Below are positions 7,896 through 16,763 of a stretch of 64,000 nt of DNA, in pieces. The position numbers and the translations under genes were made by a program. Below the pieces are notes generated by a model that saw nothing but the letters and a program-made list of their open reading frames with translations, searched no databases and was not told the DNA's origin. The stretch is from Sneathiella aquimaris (GTDB taxonomy: Bacteria; Pseudomonadota; Alphaproteobacteria; Sneathiellales; Sneathiellaceae), in the NCBI RefSeq assembly GCF_026409565.1, contig NZ_CP112881.1, positions 1,535,501 to 1,599,500 on the forward strand, given 5' to 3'. The stretch's first letter is position 1. Every line of letters begins with the position of its first letter.

Positions 7896-8417
7896 ATGGC
7901 TGATGAAGCAAACTCCCTCGAAGATCTTAAAGACCTGACAAGCGGCACTGAAGCCACGACAGACGGTTCAGAGGTAATCGAAGCTGCTGAAGTTATCGAA
8001 GTAACTTTGGCAGAACCAAAGATTGACAACCTTGGCCGCTCATATGCGACTGGTAAGCGTAAAAATGCGATTGCCCGTGTTTGGATTAAACCAGGTTCTG
8101 GTAAAATCACAGTCAATGGCCGTGATCAGGAAGTTTATTTTGCCCGTCCAGTGCTTCGCATGATCCTTGCACAGGCATTTGAAGTTGCTGAGCGTGTTGA
8201 TCAGTTCGACGTGTTCTGCACAGTAAAAGGCGGTGGCCTTTCTGGTCAGGCCGGTGCTGTTCGTCATGGTATTTCAAAAGCATTGACATACTACGAGCCA
8301 GTATTGCGCGCGCCATTGAAAGCCGCAGGCTTCCTGACACGTGACAGTCGTGTTGTTGAACGTAAGAAATACGGTCGTGCGAAAGCCCGTCGTAGCTTCC
8401 AGTTCTCAAAACGCTGA
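7896..8417 (+). CDS. rpsI: 30S ribosomal protein S9 with acidic N-terminal extension
   Basis: The core S9 domain runs from about residue 45 to the end: [28 protein letters not shown], then [19 protein letters not shown] and the invariant basic C terminus [17 protein letters not shown], which reaches towards the P-site tRNA. The first 44 residues are an acidic, Glu/Ala-rich extension; extensions are common in alphaproteobacteria but this is a fairly long one. The ATG at 7896 follows AAGGAG by 9 nt; the in-frame TTG at 7890 overlaps the rplM stop and is less likely. Confidence 0.98.
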   Translation: MADEANSLEDLKDLTSGTEATTDGSEVIEAAEVIEVTLAEPKIDNLGRSYATGKRKNAIARVWIKPGSGKITVNGRDQEVYFARPVLRMILAQAFEVAERVDQFDVFCTVKGGGLSGQAGAVRHGISKALTYYEPVLRAPLKAAGFLTRDSRVVERKKYGRAKARRSFQFSKR

Positions 8418-8451
8418 GGCTTTTTCAAAGCTTCAATCAGTATCTTATTGG

Positions 8452-8482
8452 AAAAGCGCCACTTTCGAGTGGCGCTTTTTTT
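8452..8482 (+). terminator. Rho-independent terminator after rpsI
   Basis: A 12-bp perfect stem (8452-8463 with 8468-8479), a TTCG loop and a continuing U-run. It ends the L13-S9 operon. Confidence 0.93.
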
Positions 8483-8805
8483 ATTTATTGGCGTTAGGGT
8501 TGAAAAGATAAGGCATGCCTCCAGCGTTTAGTCATTTTAGAAGGAAGAATACCGAAAGCTGGCGTGATGTTCATCTCCCGCAAAAAAACACGGTAGGCTT
8601 ATTGCGGGTCACTTGAACTTTCACCTGTAAGTGCTTTCTTTTGGTGTCGCTGTTATGAGGCGACCGTTTGATTGGTCCGGCAGGACACTGCAAAGTGTTA
8701 AGCCATGCATACCGCAATGCTCTGGCACCGCTGTATGCAATATCTTATAGGCCGTTTTTGAAGAGGGTGGGAGCGGGTCCGAAGGTCCTCTGCTGCTTCC
8801 GCTTT
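8483..8805. other. Intergenic stretch with nothing recognised
   Basis: About 320 nt between the rpsI terminator and the end of the converging VOC gene. I see no convincing reading frame, tRNA or strong inverted repeat in it. Confidence 0.5.
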
Positions 8806-9303
8806 TTAGCTGGCGTAGGCCCCGGCCGAATATGTCAGTTCATAACTGTGGCTGTAGATTTCAAAAACGATGCCGAACGGGTCTTCGACATAAACCATGC
8901 GGTATGGTTTTTCGCCCGGAAAATACTCACGCACGGGCATTCTTTGTTTGCCGCCTGCTGCGACGATCTTTTTTGTCAGACCCTCAACATCCGGGTCTTG
9001 GACGCAAAAATGAAACATTCCGGTTTTGCGGAACTCAAGATTATCGGCTGGCGCTTGATTGTCTGAAAATTCAAACAGTTCTATACCGATGCGGTCTGCT
9101 GTAGACAAATGCGCAATGCGTAATTTTCCCCATCCCCTTCCAAAGACATCCGTGCACATTTGACCGACATCACTGTTATCTTCCGCTAATTCTGTGGGCT
9201 CCATTATGACGTAGAAACCCAATATGTCTGAATAAAACTTTACCGCCTCCTCCAAATCGGGGACGGATAAGCCAATATGCGAAAAACTCTTAGGGTAAGT
9301 CAT
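8806..9303 (-). CDS. VOC superfamily enzyme (glyoxalase/epimerase-like)
   Basis: A 165-residue protein with two paired VOC half-domains: FSHIGLSVPDLEEAVKFYSDILGF at 6-29 and KTGMFHFCVQDPDVEGLTKKIVAAGG at about 93-118, ending YVEDPFGIVFEIYSHSYE, with metal ligands H8, the His in MFHFCV and the final Glu. The start at 9303 has GAGG about 9 nt upstream; an in-frame ATG at 9342 has no such signal. The gene is transcribed away from a LysR regulator 107 nt distant, so it is a likely target of that regulator. The substrate is unknown. Confidence 0.87.
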   Translation of the reverse strand: MTYPKSFSHIGLSVPDLEEAVKFYSDILGFYVIMEPTELAEDNSDVGQMCTDVFGRGWGKLRIAHLSTADRIGIELFEFSDNQAPADNLEFRKTGMFHFCVQDPDVEGLTKKIVAAGGKQRMPVREYFPGEKPYRMVYVEDPFGIVFEIYSHSYELTYSAGAYAS

Positions 9304-9387
9304 GATCAACCTCTTCAATGTGTGAATTGAAGACAGAAACATAAAGATCTAATGGTAATACGAAAAAATTATTATATAAAATGGTTT

Positions 9388-9406
9388 GCATAACGAAAGG
9401 TTATGC
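9388..9406. promoter_or_regulatory. Palindromic LysR-type operator
   Basis: A perfect 7-bp inverted repeat, GCATAAC-N5-GTTATGC, containing the T-N11-A core (9391 to 9403) of LysR-family sites. It covers the ribosome binding site (GAAAGG) of the lysR gene and lies between it and the divergent VOC gene. Regulation is inferred from structure and position. Confidence 0.6.
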
Positions 9407-9409
9407 TGA

Positions 9410-10306
9410 ATGTTGAATTCCCGCTGGTTGGAGACCTTTGTTACGCTTGCTGATGAAGGGAGCTTTACGCGCGCCGCCATCCGGTTGAATATGACGCAGC
9501 CGGGCGTTTCGCAGCACTTAAAGAAGCTCGAACACTCTGTCGGTGTGCCTTTAATACAGCGCATAGGTAAGACGATTATAGTAACCGATGCGGGGGATGC
9601 GATATATGACCCGGGTCGCCAGCGCCTTGCTGACGAAGAGAAGCTACTTGAAATAATCGGCGAGGACTTTCCTGACGTTGGTCCCGTTGGAATAGGCTGT
9701 TCTGGCAGTTTTGCGACATTGCTCTACGCGCAATTAATTCCCCGGATTCTGGCTGCAGCGGAATTGCAGATAGAATTGCGTTCCGCACCGCATTCGGACA
9801 TTGTCGAGTCCGTTACAAACGGGCATCTGGATATTGGCGTGATCAGTCATAACCCTGGGTCCGAAACTCTGGTCGGGCACACAATCGGATATGAAGATCT
9901 GTGCCTTATCACGGCCAAGTCCGTGGCATCAGATGAGCCTGACTTTACGATGCTTGAGGCATTGGGCTTCATTGGTCATCCTGATGGACAGCGCTACGCC
10001 GAAATGCTGATGCCCAAAAATTTTCGAGCCTATAAAGGGTTCTCAAAGATGCGTTTGCGCGGCTTCGTGAACCAAATGACACAAATTCCAGTGCCGGTCG
10101 CCGCAGGTGCTGGCTATACAATTCTGCCTCGGAGCGGGATCGATAGTTTTCCAGATTTTAACGCACTTTCCATCGCCCGGTTAAAGCATCCCATTCGTCA
10201 AGAACTTTGGGTGTTTCAACGGGCAGGCCGGCGGATGCCCGACCGATGCCGTTGGGCAATAACCGAGATTAAAAGACTGGCTGATAGTTTAACGACCTCA
10301 ACCTGA
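9410..10306 (+). CDS. LysR-family transcriptional regulator
   Basis: A 298-residue LysR regulator. The winged helix-turn-helix is at about residues 4-62 (LETFVTLADEGSFTRAAIRLNMTQPGVSQHLKKLEHSVGVPLIQR), followed by a linker helix and an effector-binding periplasmic-binding-protein-like domain from about 90 onward. The recognition helix reads TQPGVSQHLKKLE. It is transcribed divergently from the VOC gene, and a palindrome with the family's T-N11-A core overlaps its own Shine-Dalgarno region, so autorepression plus control of the VOC gene is the simplest reading. The effector is unknown. Confidence 0.93.
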   Translation: MLNSRWLETFVTLADEGSFTRAAIRLNMTQPGVSQHLKKLEHSVGVPLIQRIGKTIIVTDAGDAIYDPGRQRLADEEKLLEIIGEDFPDVGPVGIGCSGSFATLLYAQLIPRILAAAELQIELRSAPHSDIVESVTNGHLDIGVISHNPGSETLVGHTIGYEDLCLITAKSVASDEPDFTMLEALGFIGHPDGQRYAEMLMPKNFRAYKGFSKMRLRGFVNQMTQIPVPVAAGAGYTILPRSGIDSFPDFNALSIARLKHPIRQELWVFQRAGRRMPDRCRWAITEIKRLADSLTTST

Positions 10307-10345
10307 GTAATCCTGTTGTTATGAGATGATCAGGACAGGCTTCGT

Positions 10346-10371
10346 GCGAAACGAAAAAAATTTCGTTCCGC
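10346..10371. terminator. Bidirectional terminator between lysR and gapdh
   Basis: Inverted repeat AACGAAA (10350-10356) with TTTCGTT (10361-10367), extended past one mismatch by three further pairs, with A/T runs giving a U-tract in the loop-proximal stem for both directions. It lies between two convergent genes. Moderate support. Confidence 0.5.
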
Positions 10372-10388
10372 AAATGTCATATTGTATC

Positions 10389-11828
10389 TTACTGGGCAGG
10401 AACCATCGGCATCTTCAGGCCTGAAATTTCCTGCATCATGCGGATCACCTGAGTGCTGTATCCAGACTCGTTGTCATACCAGATATACAGAACCGCACGA
10501 TCGCCTTCCACAATGGTGGCGAGCGAGTCAACAACACCGGCGTGGGTCGATCCCACCATATCTGTTGAAACCAGTTCAGAAGAGGCAGTGTAATCAATCT
10601 GATCCTGCATCGGAGAATAAAGCGCCATATTGCGTAGGTGCGTGTTTAGGGCATCTTTGCTTGTTTCTTTTGCCAAATTCAGATTAAGAATTGCCATGGA
10701 AACATTTGGGGTGGGGACCCGAACCGCATTGCCTGTGAGCTTTCCTTCAAGTTCGGGCAGGCATTTTGCGACGGCACTTGCAGCACCGGTGCTGGTCAGA
10801 ACCATGTTGAGCGCTGCGGCCCGGCCACGGCGATCTCCTTTATGGTAGTTATCGATCAGATTTTGATCATTGGTGTATGAGTGGATCGTTTCGACATGGC
10901 CGTTCTTAACGCCATATTCGTCATTGATCGCCTTCAAAACCGGTGTAATAGCGTTTGTCGTGCAAGAGGCCGCGGAAAGGATTGTGTCGGATGCAGCAAT
11001 GTCGTCGTGGTTTACACCATACACAATGTTCTTGATGTCACCTTTACCAGGTGCAGTTAGCAATACTTTTGCCGCGCCGTTACAATTCAGATGCTGGCCA
11101 AGACCTTCTTCATCCCGCCACATACCAGTATTATCAACGATCAGTGCATTTTTGATGCCGTAATCCGTGTAATCGACTTCGGCAGGAGAGTTCGCGTAGA
11201 TGACTTTGATGTAAACGCCATTTGCGATGATCGCGCTTTCCTCTTCATCCACTTTGATGGACCCATTAAAGGCGCCGTGTACGGAATCCCGGCGGAGCAG
11301 GCTGGCCCGTTTTTTGAGGTCTCCCTCTTTGCCGCCGCGCACAACAATGGCTCTCAGACGCATTTTATTGCCATCCCCGACGCGGTCAATCAACATTCGC
11401 GCCAGCAGGCGTCCAATGCGGCCAAAGCCATAGAGAACCACGTCCTGCGGTTCCACTAGAATACTGCCTTTGCCCGTATTGATGCTGGCCAGTTGCTCCG
11501 TCAGGAAGGCTTTGGGATCGCCGCCTTGCTGCATGAAACGATAGCAGAATTTACCAAGATCAACCCTTGCCGGAGCCAGGTTCATTTCGACCATAATATT
11601 GAGCAATTGAAGGCTTTTGCTAATATCAAGCTCTTCGCCGACCATCTGTAGGGCGTACCGATGGGCCTTGATAATATCAATTGTCGAATTATTCAGAATT
11701 CTGCGGCCGAAAATCCGAATTGTGACACCATGGTCTCGATATAATTTACCAACCAGTGGTATCATTTGTTCAGCAGAGCTTTGTTGGTCTTTCCATTTGT
11801 CGAAGTGCTCAGCACTGGAATTAGTCAT
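10389..11828 (-). CDS. Glyceraldehyde-3-phosphate dehydrogenase with N-terminal extension
   Basis: A 479-residue GAPDH, about 140 longer than the usual 335. Residues 1 to about 125 are a mainly helical extension not found in classical Gap; the Rossmann domain starts at VVLYGFGRIGRLLARML, and the catalytic cysteine lies in SAASCTTNAITP at about residue 290. ETIHSYTNDQNLIDN and the C-terminal YIWYDNESGYSTQVIRM are also present. This long form is known in gammaproteobacteria such as Pseudomonas and is distinct from the glycolytic Gap. The start is ATG at 11828; the upstream in-frame TTG is weaker. No glycolytic neighbour is present, so its pathway direction (glycolysis or gluconeogenesis) is open. 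Confidence 0.92.
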   Translation of the reverse strand: MTNSSAEHFDKWKDQQSSAEQMIPLVGKLYRDHGVTIRIFGRRILNNSTIDIIKAHRYALQMVGEELDISKSLQLLNIMVEMNLAPARVDLGKFCYRFMQQGGDPKAFLTEQLASINTGKGSILVEPQDVVLYGFGRIGRLLARMLIDRVGDGNKMRLRAIVVRGGKEGDLKKRASLLRRDSVHGAFNGSIKVDEEESAIIANGVYIKVIYANSPAEVDYTDYGIKNALIVDNTGMWRDEEGLGQHLNCNGAAKVLLTAPGKGDIKNIVYGVNHDDIAASDTILSAASCTTNAITPVLKAINDEYGVKNGHVETIHSYTNDQNLIDNYHKGDRRGRAAALNMVLTSTGAASAVAKCLPELEGKLTGNAVRVPTPNVSMAILNLNLAKETSKDALNTHLRNMALYSPMQDQIDYTASSELVSTDMVGSTHAGVVDSLATIVEGDRAVLYIWYDNESGYSTQVIRMMQEISGLKMPMVPAQ

Positions 11829-12178
11829 GATCAATTTTCTCTATCGCATATCAGCTAGTGGTGGGTGACCATCCCGAACGCCTGCGCTGGCAAAGAGGAT
11901 TTGCTGGCACAGATCAAAAAATTTTTTCAAGAGGTCCTGAATTTGCGCAGAACATAGCGAAAATGGCCGAAAAGGGAAACCATAAAAAGGCTGATCTGGT
12001 ACACAAAACGCTGAATTATTGCAGGGTAAAGCCTCTTGCTGGGGCCGACGACTATCCAGGCTGTTATATTAGGAATAGTGGATGGTTTTTGTTGGGGAGA
12101 GGGTGGCCTATATCCTGATATTGCAAATAATAATTATTTGCATATATTAATGTTCAGTATTAGAAGGAGCGGTTTGCT
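11829..12178. other. Intergenic stretch with nothing recognised
   Basis: About 350 nt between the divergent GAPDH and DUF2061 genes. An 86-codon open frame here (11858-12118) has neither a ribosome binding site nor protein-like composition. The last 60 nt are AT-rich and probably hold the promoter of the downstream small membrane protein. Confidence 0.5.
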
Positions 12179-12382
12179 ATGCAGTATGGATTGATTAAAA
12201 CAGGGACTTTCGCGGTTTTGCATTTTGGCGTTGCATTTTTGGTGGGGTATCTACTAACCGGCAGCATTCTTGTGGGCGGGGTGATCGCACTTGTAGAGCC
12301 TCTGTGCAATACAGCGGTTTTTTACATGCATGAACGGATCTGGGACCGGTTCGCAAAAGGCAGAACCGCAATGGCAAATTGA
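12179..12382 (+). CDS. DUF2061 small membrane protein
   Basis: A 67-residue protein with two hydrophobic segments (about 9-26 and 31-46) and a C-terminal amphipathic stretch HERIWDRFAKG. The order 'K-T, then FAVLHFGVAFLVGYLLTGSI, then a Glu-containing second helix, then HERIWDRF' matches the DUF2061 family of inner-membrane proteins. Function is unknown. GGAG about 9 nt upstream of the ATG supports the start. It stands alone, 123 nt before the nitroreductase gene. Confidence 0.82.
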   Translation: MQYGLIKTGTFAVLHFGVAFLVGYLLTGSILVGGVIALVEPLCNTAVFYMHERIWDRFAKGRTAMAN

Positions 12383-12505
12383 AGGAAACTGAAAGTCTCT
12401 CACTAAAAATGAAAAAGAAGAGCCGAAATCCCCTTCTTTTTTGTTGGCAATCGTCTCAGGAAGGATACTCTAGCGTATCGACCTTTCAAACGAGGCCTAA
12501 AGAAT

Positions 12506-13201
12506 ATGAGCAGAGTTTTTACGCCGGGAGAGGTGTTTGATCCCATCCCGTTACCCGATCAAAGGCGTTTTCCAGACAATGAAATGATTAGTCGAAGCCA
12601 GACATTCTATGACGACATAAAGAAACGTCATACAACCAGAGAATTTTCATCAGACCCTGTGCCGATGGAGGTTATTGAAAATTGCCTGAAAGCGGCTGGT
12701 ACCGCACCAAGCGGCGCAAATCATCAGCCGTGGCATTTTTGCGTTGTCAGTGATCCGACCATAAAAAAGCAAATCCGTGAAGCAGCTGAAGAAGAAGAGC
12801 GGGCGTTCTATGGGGGAAAAGCCGCAGAGGAATGGCTGGCCGCATTGTCTCCGTTGGGAACAGACACAGAGAAACCTTTTCTGGAACATGCCCCCTGGTT
12901 GATCGTGGTCTTTGCAGAACGATTTGGCCGATTGGATGACGAGCAGACATACAAAAATTATTATGTGAACGAGTCCGTTGGAATTGCGACCGGTTTTCTG
13001 ATCAATGCACTTCACAATTCAGGATTGGCCACGCTAACTCATACCCCTAATCCCATGAAGTTCTTGAATACGGTCTGTAAGCGCCCGGACAATGAAAAGG
13101 CCTTTCTAATTCTTGTCGCCGGTCATCCCGCAGAGGATGCGGTTATTCCTTCTAAATCGCAGATAAAGAAAAGCCTGTCTGAAATGGCGACTTTTTTATA
13201 A
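12506..13201 (+). CDS. Nitroreductase-family flavoprotein, iodotyrosine-dehalogenase-like
   Basis: A 231-residue FMN-binding protein. [41 protein letters not shown] at about 37-77 is the FMN-phosphate and ring-binding region. [35 protein letters not shown] near the end is the pattern seen in iodotyrosine deiodinase, as opposed to classical NfsB-type enzymes. In bacteria such proteins can perform reductive dehalogenation, but the natural substrate here is unknown. The gene is 9 nt upstream of an M81-family peptidase gene, so they form an operon. Confidence 0.88.
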   Translation: MSRVFTPGEVFDPIPLPDQRRFPDNEMISRSQTFYDDIKKRHTTREFSSDPVPMEVIENCLKAAGTAPSGANHQPWHFCVVSDPTIKKQIREAAEEEERAFYGGKAAEEWLAALSPLGTDTEKPFLEHAPWLIVVFAERFGRLDDEQTYKNYYVNESVGIATGFLINALHNSGLATLTHTPNPMKFLNTVCKRPDNEKAFLILVAGHPAEDAVIPSKSQIKKSLSEMATFL

Positions 13202-13210
13202 GGGGTTGAA

Positions 13211-14677
13211 ATGAAAATAGCCGTGGCGGGTCTCGCTTTGGAATCGGTCTCCTTTTTACCAGTATTTACAGAAAAAAGTGATTTTGATCTTGCCGCTTGC
13301 CGAGCGGGGGCGATGCTGGATGTGCTGCGTTCGACTGAAACTGTCGGAGGCGGGTTTCTGGATGTTCTAGAGACGGAATGTGCACAGATCGTTCCCATTT
13401 TCTATGTTGATTGTTCTGCTGGCGGACCCGCAACAGATGAAGCGTTCGAGGCATACCGTGACGAATTGATTAAGGGGATTGAGGATAATCTGGATGGTTT
13501 AAGCGGGGTCCTGTTATACCTGCATGGCGCAATGACAACACCGGGTTATCTGGATCCGGAATCAGAGATATTGGAGGCCGTGCGTTCCGTCATCGGGCCG
13601 GATATGCCGCTATCGGTCGCTTTTGATCTGCATGGGAATCTTTCCTTGAAGACGGCGCAGTTATGTTCAAGTTTTTGTGGATTTCACTATTCACCGCACA
13701 CGGATATGGCCGAAACGGGACGGCGGGCGGCTCGTTTGTTGGTGGATCAGATTAATGGTGTTGTCGCGCCCAATATTACAATGAAGAAGTTGCCGATTGT
13801 TCTGCCGAGTATTTTTACCGCGACTGGCATCGAACCCTTGGCCGATCTGGTTGAGCATGGCCTTGATCAGGTGCAGCGTGAGGCCGCCGTCCTGGATGTG
13901 TCTTTATTCTGTGGGTTCGCCTATGCGGATGTGCCGGATATTGGTCTATCTGTCGTTGTTGTCACGGATGGTGATGCCGAAACTGGTGAAAGAGTTGCGC
14001 AGGCTTATTGCGATAAAATAAATGCTGCTGCTGAAAACCTTAATCATCAAGAGCAGGTGGTGCCGCATACAGAGGCTTTCAAGATTGCAAAACGTCTGTT
14101 GGGTCAAAGCAATAAGCCTGTTGTATTGTTAGAGCATGCCGATCGGTTCAATGATTCGACCTGGTTATTGAAAAAAGCAATTGAGGCCCAACTGACGGCC
14201 GAAATTATGGTTCCATACCTTTGGGACCCTGAAAGCGTAAAGAAATGTAAGGCCAGTGGCACAGGAAGCAAGGTAACGCTGAAACTGGGTGGTTGGACAT
14301 CAGATAAAGCGGGTGGACCGGTGTCTGTTGAGGCCGAAATATTATGGGCGGGACACAAGACCTATATTGGCAGCGGGCCGATGCGCTTGGGAAGGCCCGT
14401 TGATCTAGGTGATGCTGCCGTGATCAGGGTGGGGAGTGTCACCGTGATCCTGACCAGTATCAGTACAACGGCGATCGATGAGGATTGCTTCTTGCAATTT
14501 GGATATCAGCTGACGGATTTCGATATTGTTATTTTGCGGTCAAAAACACATTTTAGGGCTGTGTACGAACAAAAAACGCGAATAATTGTTGTTGATACAC
14601 CTGATTGGGGTACTGCAGATCTTTCTCTTCTCCCATACGAACATATGCCAGAGGCGGTCAGGTTAAGCAGTTTGTAA
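13211..14677 (+). CDS. M81 family metallopeptidase (MlrC-like)
   Basis: A 488-residue protein like MlrC, the enzyme that cleaves linearised microcystin, though most family members have unknown peptide substrates. Likely zinc-site pieces are GVLLYLHGAMTTPGYLDPE at about 97-115, SVAFDLHGNLS at about 137-147 and the FHYSPHTDMAETGRRAA stretch at about 158-174. A second domain follows DHADRFND-type sequence, here LEHADRFNDSTWLLKKAIE. It starts 9 nt after the nitroreductase gene, suggesting joint expression, perhaps for breakdown of a modified amino acid or peptide. No signal peptide is evident. Confidence 0.88.
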   Translation: MKIAVAGLALESVSFLPVFTEKSDFDLAACRAGAMLDVLRSTETVGGGFLDVLETECAQIVPIFYVDCSAGGPATDEAFEAYRDELIKGIEDNLDGLSGVLLYLHGAMTTPGYLDPESEILEAVRSVIGPDMPLSVAFDLHGNLSLKTAQLCSSFCGFHYSPHTDMAETGRRAARLLVDQINGVVAPNITMKKLPIVLPSIFTATGIEPLADLVEHGLDQVQREAAVLDVSLFCGFAYADVPDIGLSVVVVTDGDAETGERVAQAYCDKINAAAENLNHQEQVVPHTEAFKIAKRLLGQSNKPVVLLEHADRFNDSTWLLKKAIEAQLTAEIMVPYLWDPESVKKCKASGTGSKVTLKLGGWTSDKAGGPVSVEAEILWAGHKTYIGSGPMRLGRPVDLGDAAVIRVGSVTVILTSISTTAIDEDCFLQFGYQLTDFDIVILRSKTHFRAVYEQKTRIIVVDTPDWGTADLSLLPYEHMPEAVRLSSL

Positions 14678-14944
14678 GTTTCATTTTATTAGTCTTATGA
14701 ATTTTATAATAAAATTTTACTGAAAATGCGTGCTGTTGCCATTGTTGATTGCTTGTTTAGGGAGACATAATAAGTATTACAAATACCCTTAAAAGTAGAG
14801 TATGGAAAATTGGTTTTCGTAAATTCCTAAAAAAATGGAGTTTTTAAAGGAGTTTCGTATAAAATTTTTAAATTCGTATTCTCTTTATTGTTGATATTTT
14901 AAGACTATTGGATTAATTCGAATGCGCCGGTAATAGGGGTGTTC

Positions 14945-15475
14945 ATGGTGTTTGATAGTTTTGATGGGGTTAAATGGGGAAGTCTGGAAGCGCGCGAGTT
15001 CGCGACTTATTGGAGAAGCCTTCCCAGTGACGACAAAGTACCGTTTCAATCGGATTTTAATCCTGCAGATGTTCGCTCGTTACTTCCGAATATTGCCATT
15101 TACGAGATGCAGGATGAGGCGACGGTTATTTGCCGTCTGGTTGGAACAGGGTTGGTCGACTATTTCGGTTGGGATATAACGGACGAGAATATTCTGGATC
15201 TTTGGGAACCAGAAGATCGGCCGGGCGCATCCAAAGTTTTTGGGTCCATTTTGCGCGCGCCCTGTGGTTTCGCTGGCAAGACCATTGGTGAAACAGAAAG
15301 CGGCAAAAAAATAGAAAGTTTGTCTGTTGGTTTTCCCGCCAAGAATTCTCAAGGGGAATGCAATCGCATTCTTTTCCAGACATCGAATATGCTGGACCGC
15401 AATCACAGGATTTCCCGCGAAGACAAACTTGTATTATTGAAAGTCGTCGAGCGGCAGTTTATTGCGCTGGACTAG
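14945..15475 (+). CDS. PAS-domain protein (PAS_5 type)
   Basis: A soluble 176-residue protein made of one PAS-like sensor domain and no output domain. The pattern 'TYWRSLPSDDKVPFQSDFNPADVRSLLPNIAIYEMQDEATVICRLVGTGLVDYFGWDITDENILDLW' is typical of the PAS_5 family common in alphaproteobacteria. These proteins probably sense small ligands; partners are unknown. The ATG at 14945 is 5 nt after AGGGG, better than the in-frame GTG at 14939. It converges with the CAT-like gene and overlaps its end by 4 nt. The 267 nt upstream (14678-14944) are AT-rich with no gene. Confidence 0.8.
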   Translation: MVFDSFDGVKWGSLEAREFATYWRSLPSDDKVPFQSDFNPADVRSLLPNIAIYEMQDEATVICRLVGTGLVDYFGWDITDENILDLWEPEDRPGASKVFGSILRAPCGFAGKTIGETESGKKIESLSVGFPAKNSQGECNRILFQTSNMLDRNHRISREDKLVLLKVVERQFIALD

Positions 15476-16119
15476 CGGGTAAAGACCCGGCTGTTAAGAT
15501 GATCTTCTGTTCCCTGTATGAACTGGCCCGCATGATAGCCATCCATCAACGCGTGGTGAGCTTGCAGGTTAAGGGGCATTTTCCAGCGGCCATTGGTCTT
15601 CGAAAATTTGCCCCAGGCTATTCTGGGGATGCAGTCTTCGGGTCCGTTATGCGGATGCGTTAAAGCAGTAAAATGGACCCACGGCGCGCAGGTAAGATAT
15701 GTCCAGTGATCGGAGGTTGCATTTTCTTTAAGCTCGGTTTGTTTTTTTGCTTCGGCGATGGCGATGATGCAATGTTCGTTAAATGTCGCCCAGTCGTCTG
15801 AAAATGCAACTTCACAAAACGCAAAATCCCTGTCGTTAATTGGCGTTGTAAAGCTGGGATCACTTACTGAATATTCGTATATGTCCTGTCCAGAAAAGCG
15901 TGTTCTCATTTCAGGAATATCATTTACGGCAGTCATTGCCGAATGGAGCACAGCGTTGAAAACAGATATCCCTGCAGGTTTCACCTCGTCAATCAAACGG
16001 GTCACATCAATATCGGCAGTGATGTTGAAGTGGGGCGCTTGAACCTGACTGAAAATCTCAAACGGTTTTTGGCGCTCCCAGTCGTGAAGGGCTATTTTTT
16101 TGTGTGGGCGCTGGGTCAT
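15472..16119 (-). CDS. Chloramphenicol-acetyltransferase-like acyltransferase
   Basis: A 215-residue homotrimer-type acyltransferase of the CAT fold. The catalytic histidine motif is LQAHHALMDGYHAGQFIQ near residue 185, and the start HKKIALHDWERQKPFEIF with HFNITADIDVT is also typical. True CAT enzymes inactivate chloramphenicol, but chromosomal relatives may transfer acyl groups to other hydroxyl compounds, so resistance should not be assumed. Its ATG overlaps the LysE stop as ATGA, so it is cotranslated with the exporter. Confidence 0.85.
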   Translation of the reverse strand: MTQRPHKKIALHDWERQKPFEIFSQVQAPHFNITADIDVTRLIDEVKPAGISVFNAVLHSAMTAVNDIPEMRTRFSGQDIYEYSVSDPSFTTPINDRDFAFCEVAFSDDWATFNEHCIIAIAEAKKQTELKENATSDHWTYLTCAPWVHFTALTHPHNGPEDCIPRIAWGKFSKTNGRWKMPLNLQAHHALMDGYHAGQFIQGTEDHLNSRVFTR

Positions 16120-16763
16120 GTTTCCGAAAACCAGTTCCAGAGTTCCTGAGCCGGGATGAACGCGCCGATCGCCATAACACCGGCACCGGCGAATTTTACA
16201 AATCCCGCACTGGTTCCAGCAGAACCGGTGAGTTTACTCGCTAGTATGCCAGAAAATAGTCCGACCGATCCCATGACAAGCAGGGCGTTCAGTTGAAACA
16301 GTATGCCGAAAATCAGAAATTGTACGGTCACATTTTCTGCTGAACTGTCAACAAATTGAGGAAGGAACGCAAGAAAGAAAAGGGCGACTTTAGGATTTAG
16401 AATGTTCATCAAAATGGTTTGTCTGAATATTCGGGATAAAGGAGGATGCGCATTGTCTCCCTTCACTGATACCGGTCCCGACCGGGCAATTTGCCAGCCA
16501 ATATAGATGATGTAGGCCGCCCCCAGATATTTTATGATTGCAAACAGGACAGGTGAGGAGGCAAGAATCGCCGAGAGCCCAAAGGCGGCCAAGGCAATAT
16601 GAACAAATATTCCGGTCACAAGGCCGAGGGCGGCAACAAAGCCGGCTTTCCAACCCTGAGCCAATCCACGCATGGCGACATAAACAATATCCGGACCCGG
16701 CGCTATTGTCAGAAGAAAAGCTGTCGTGAGAAATAGCAAAACTGTTGAAAACTCTGGGATCAT
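16116..16763 (-). CDS. LysE/RhtB family exporter
   Basis: A 215-residue inner-membrane protein with about six hydrophobic segments. The family signature FLLTIAPGPDIVYVAMRGLAQGWKAGFVAALGLVTGIFVH is at about 17-56, followed by GAAYIIYIGWQIARSG and NPKVALFFLAFLPQFV. The family exports amino acids and related small molecules. It is translationally coupled to the downstream CAT-like acyltransferase (ATGA overlap), which suggests that the acyltransferase and the exporter act on the same compound; this is inferred. Confidence 0.92.
   Translation of the reverse strand: MIPEFSTVLLFLTTAFLLTIAPGPDIVYVAMRGLAQGWKAGFVAALGLVTGIFVHIALAAFGLSAILASSPVLFAIIKYLGAAYIIYIGWQIARSGPVSVKGDNAHPPLSRIFRQTILMNILNPKVALFFLAFLPQFVDSSAENVTVQFLIFGILFQLNALLVMGSVGLFSGILASKLTGSAGTSAGFVKFAGAGVMAIGAFIPAQELWNWFSET

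Noticed and set aside
11858-12118. An 86-codon open frame upstream of the DUF2061 gene
   Set aside because: No ribosome binding site, no hydrophobic or family pattern, and it covers the presumed promoter region of the GAPDH gene.
12408-12446. AT-rich hairpin after the DUF2061 gene
   Set aside because: The stem is made of A/T-rich pairs with a 12-nt loop, too weak to call a terminator.
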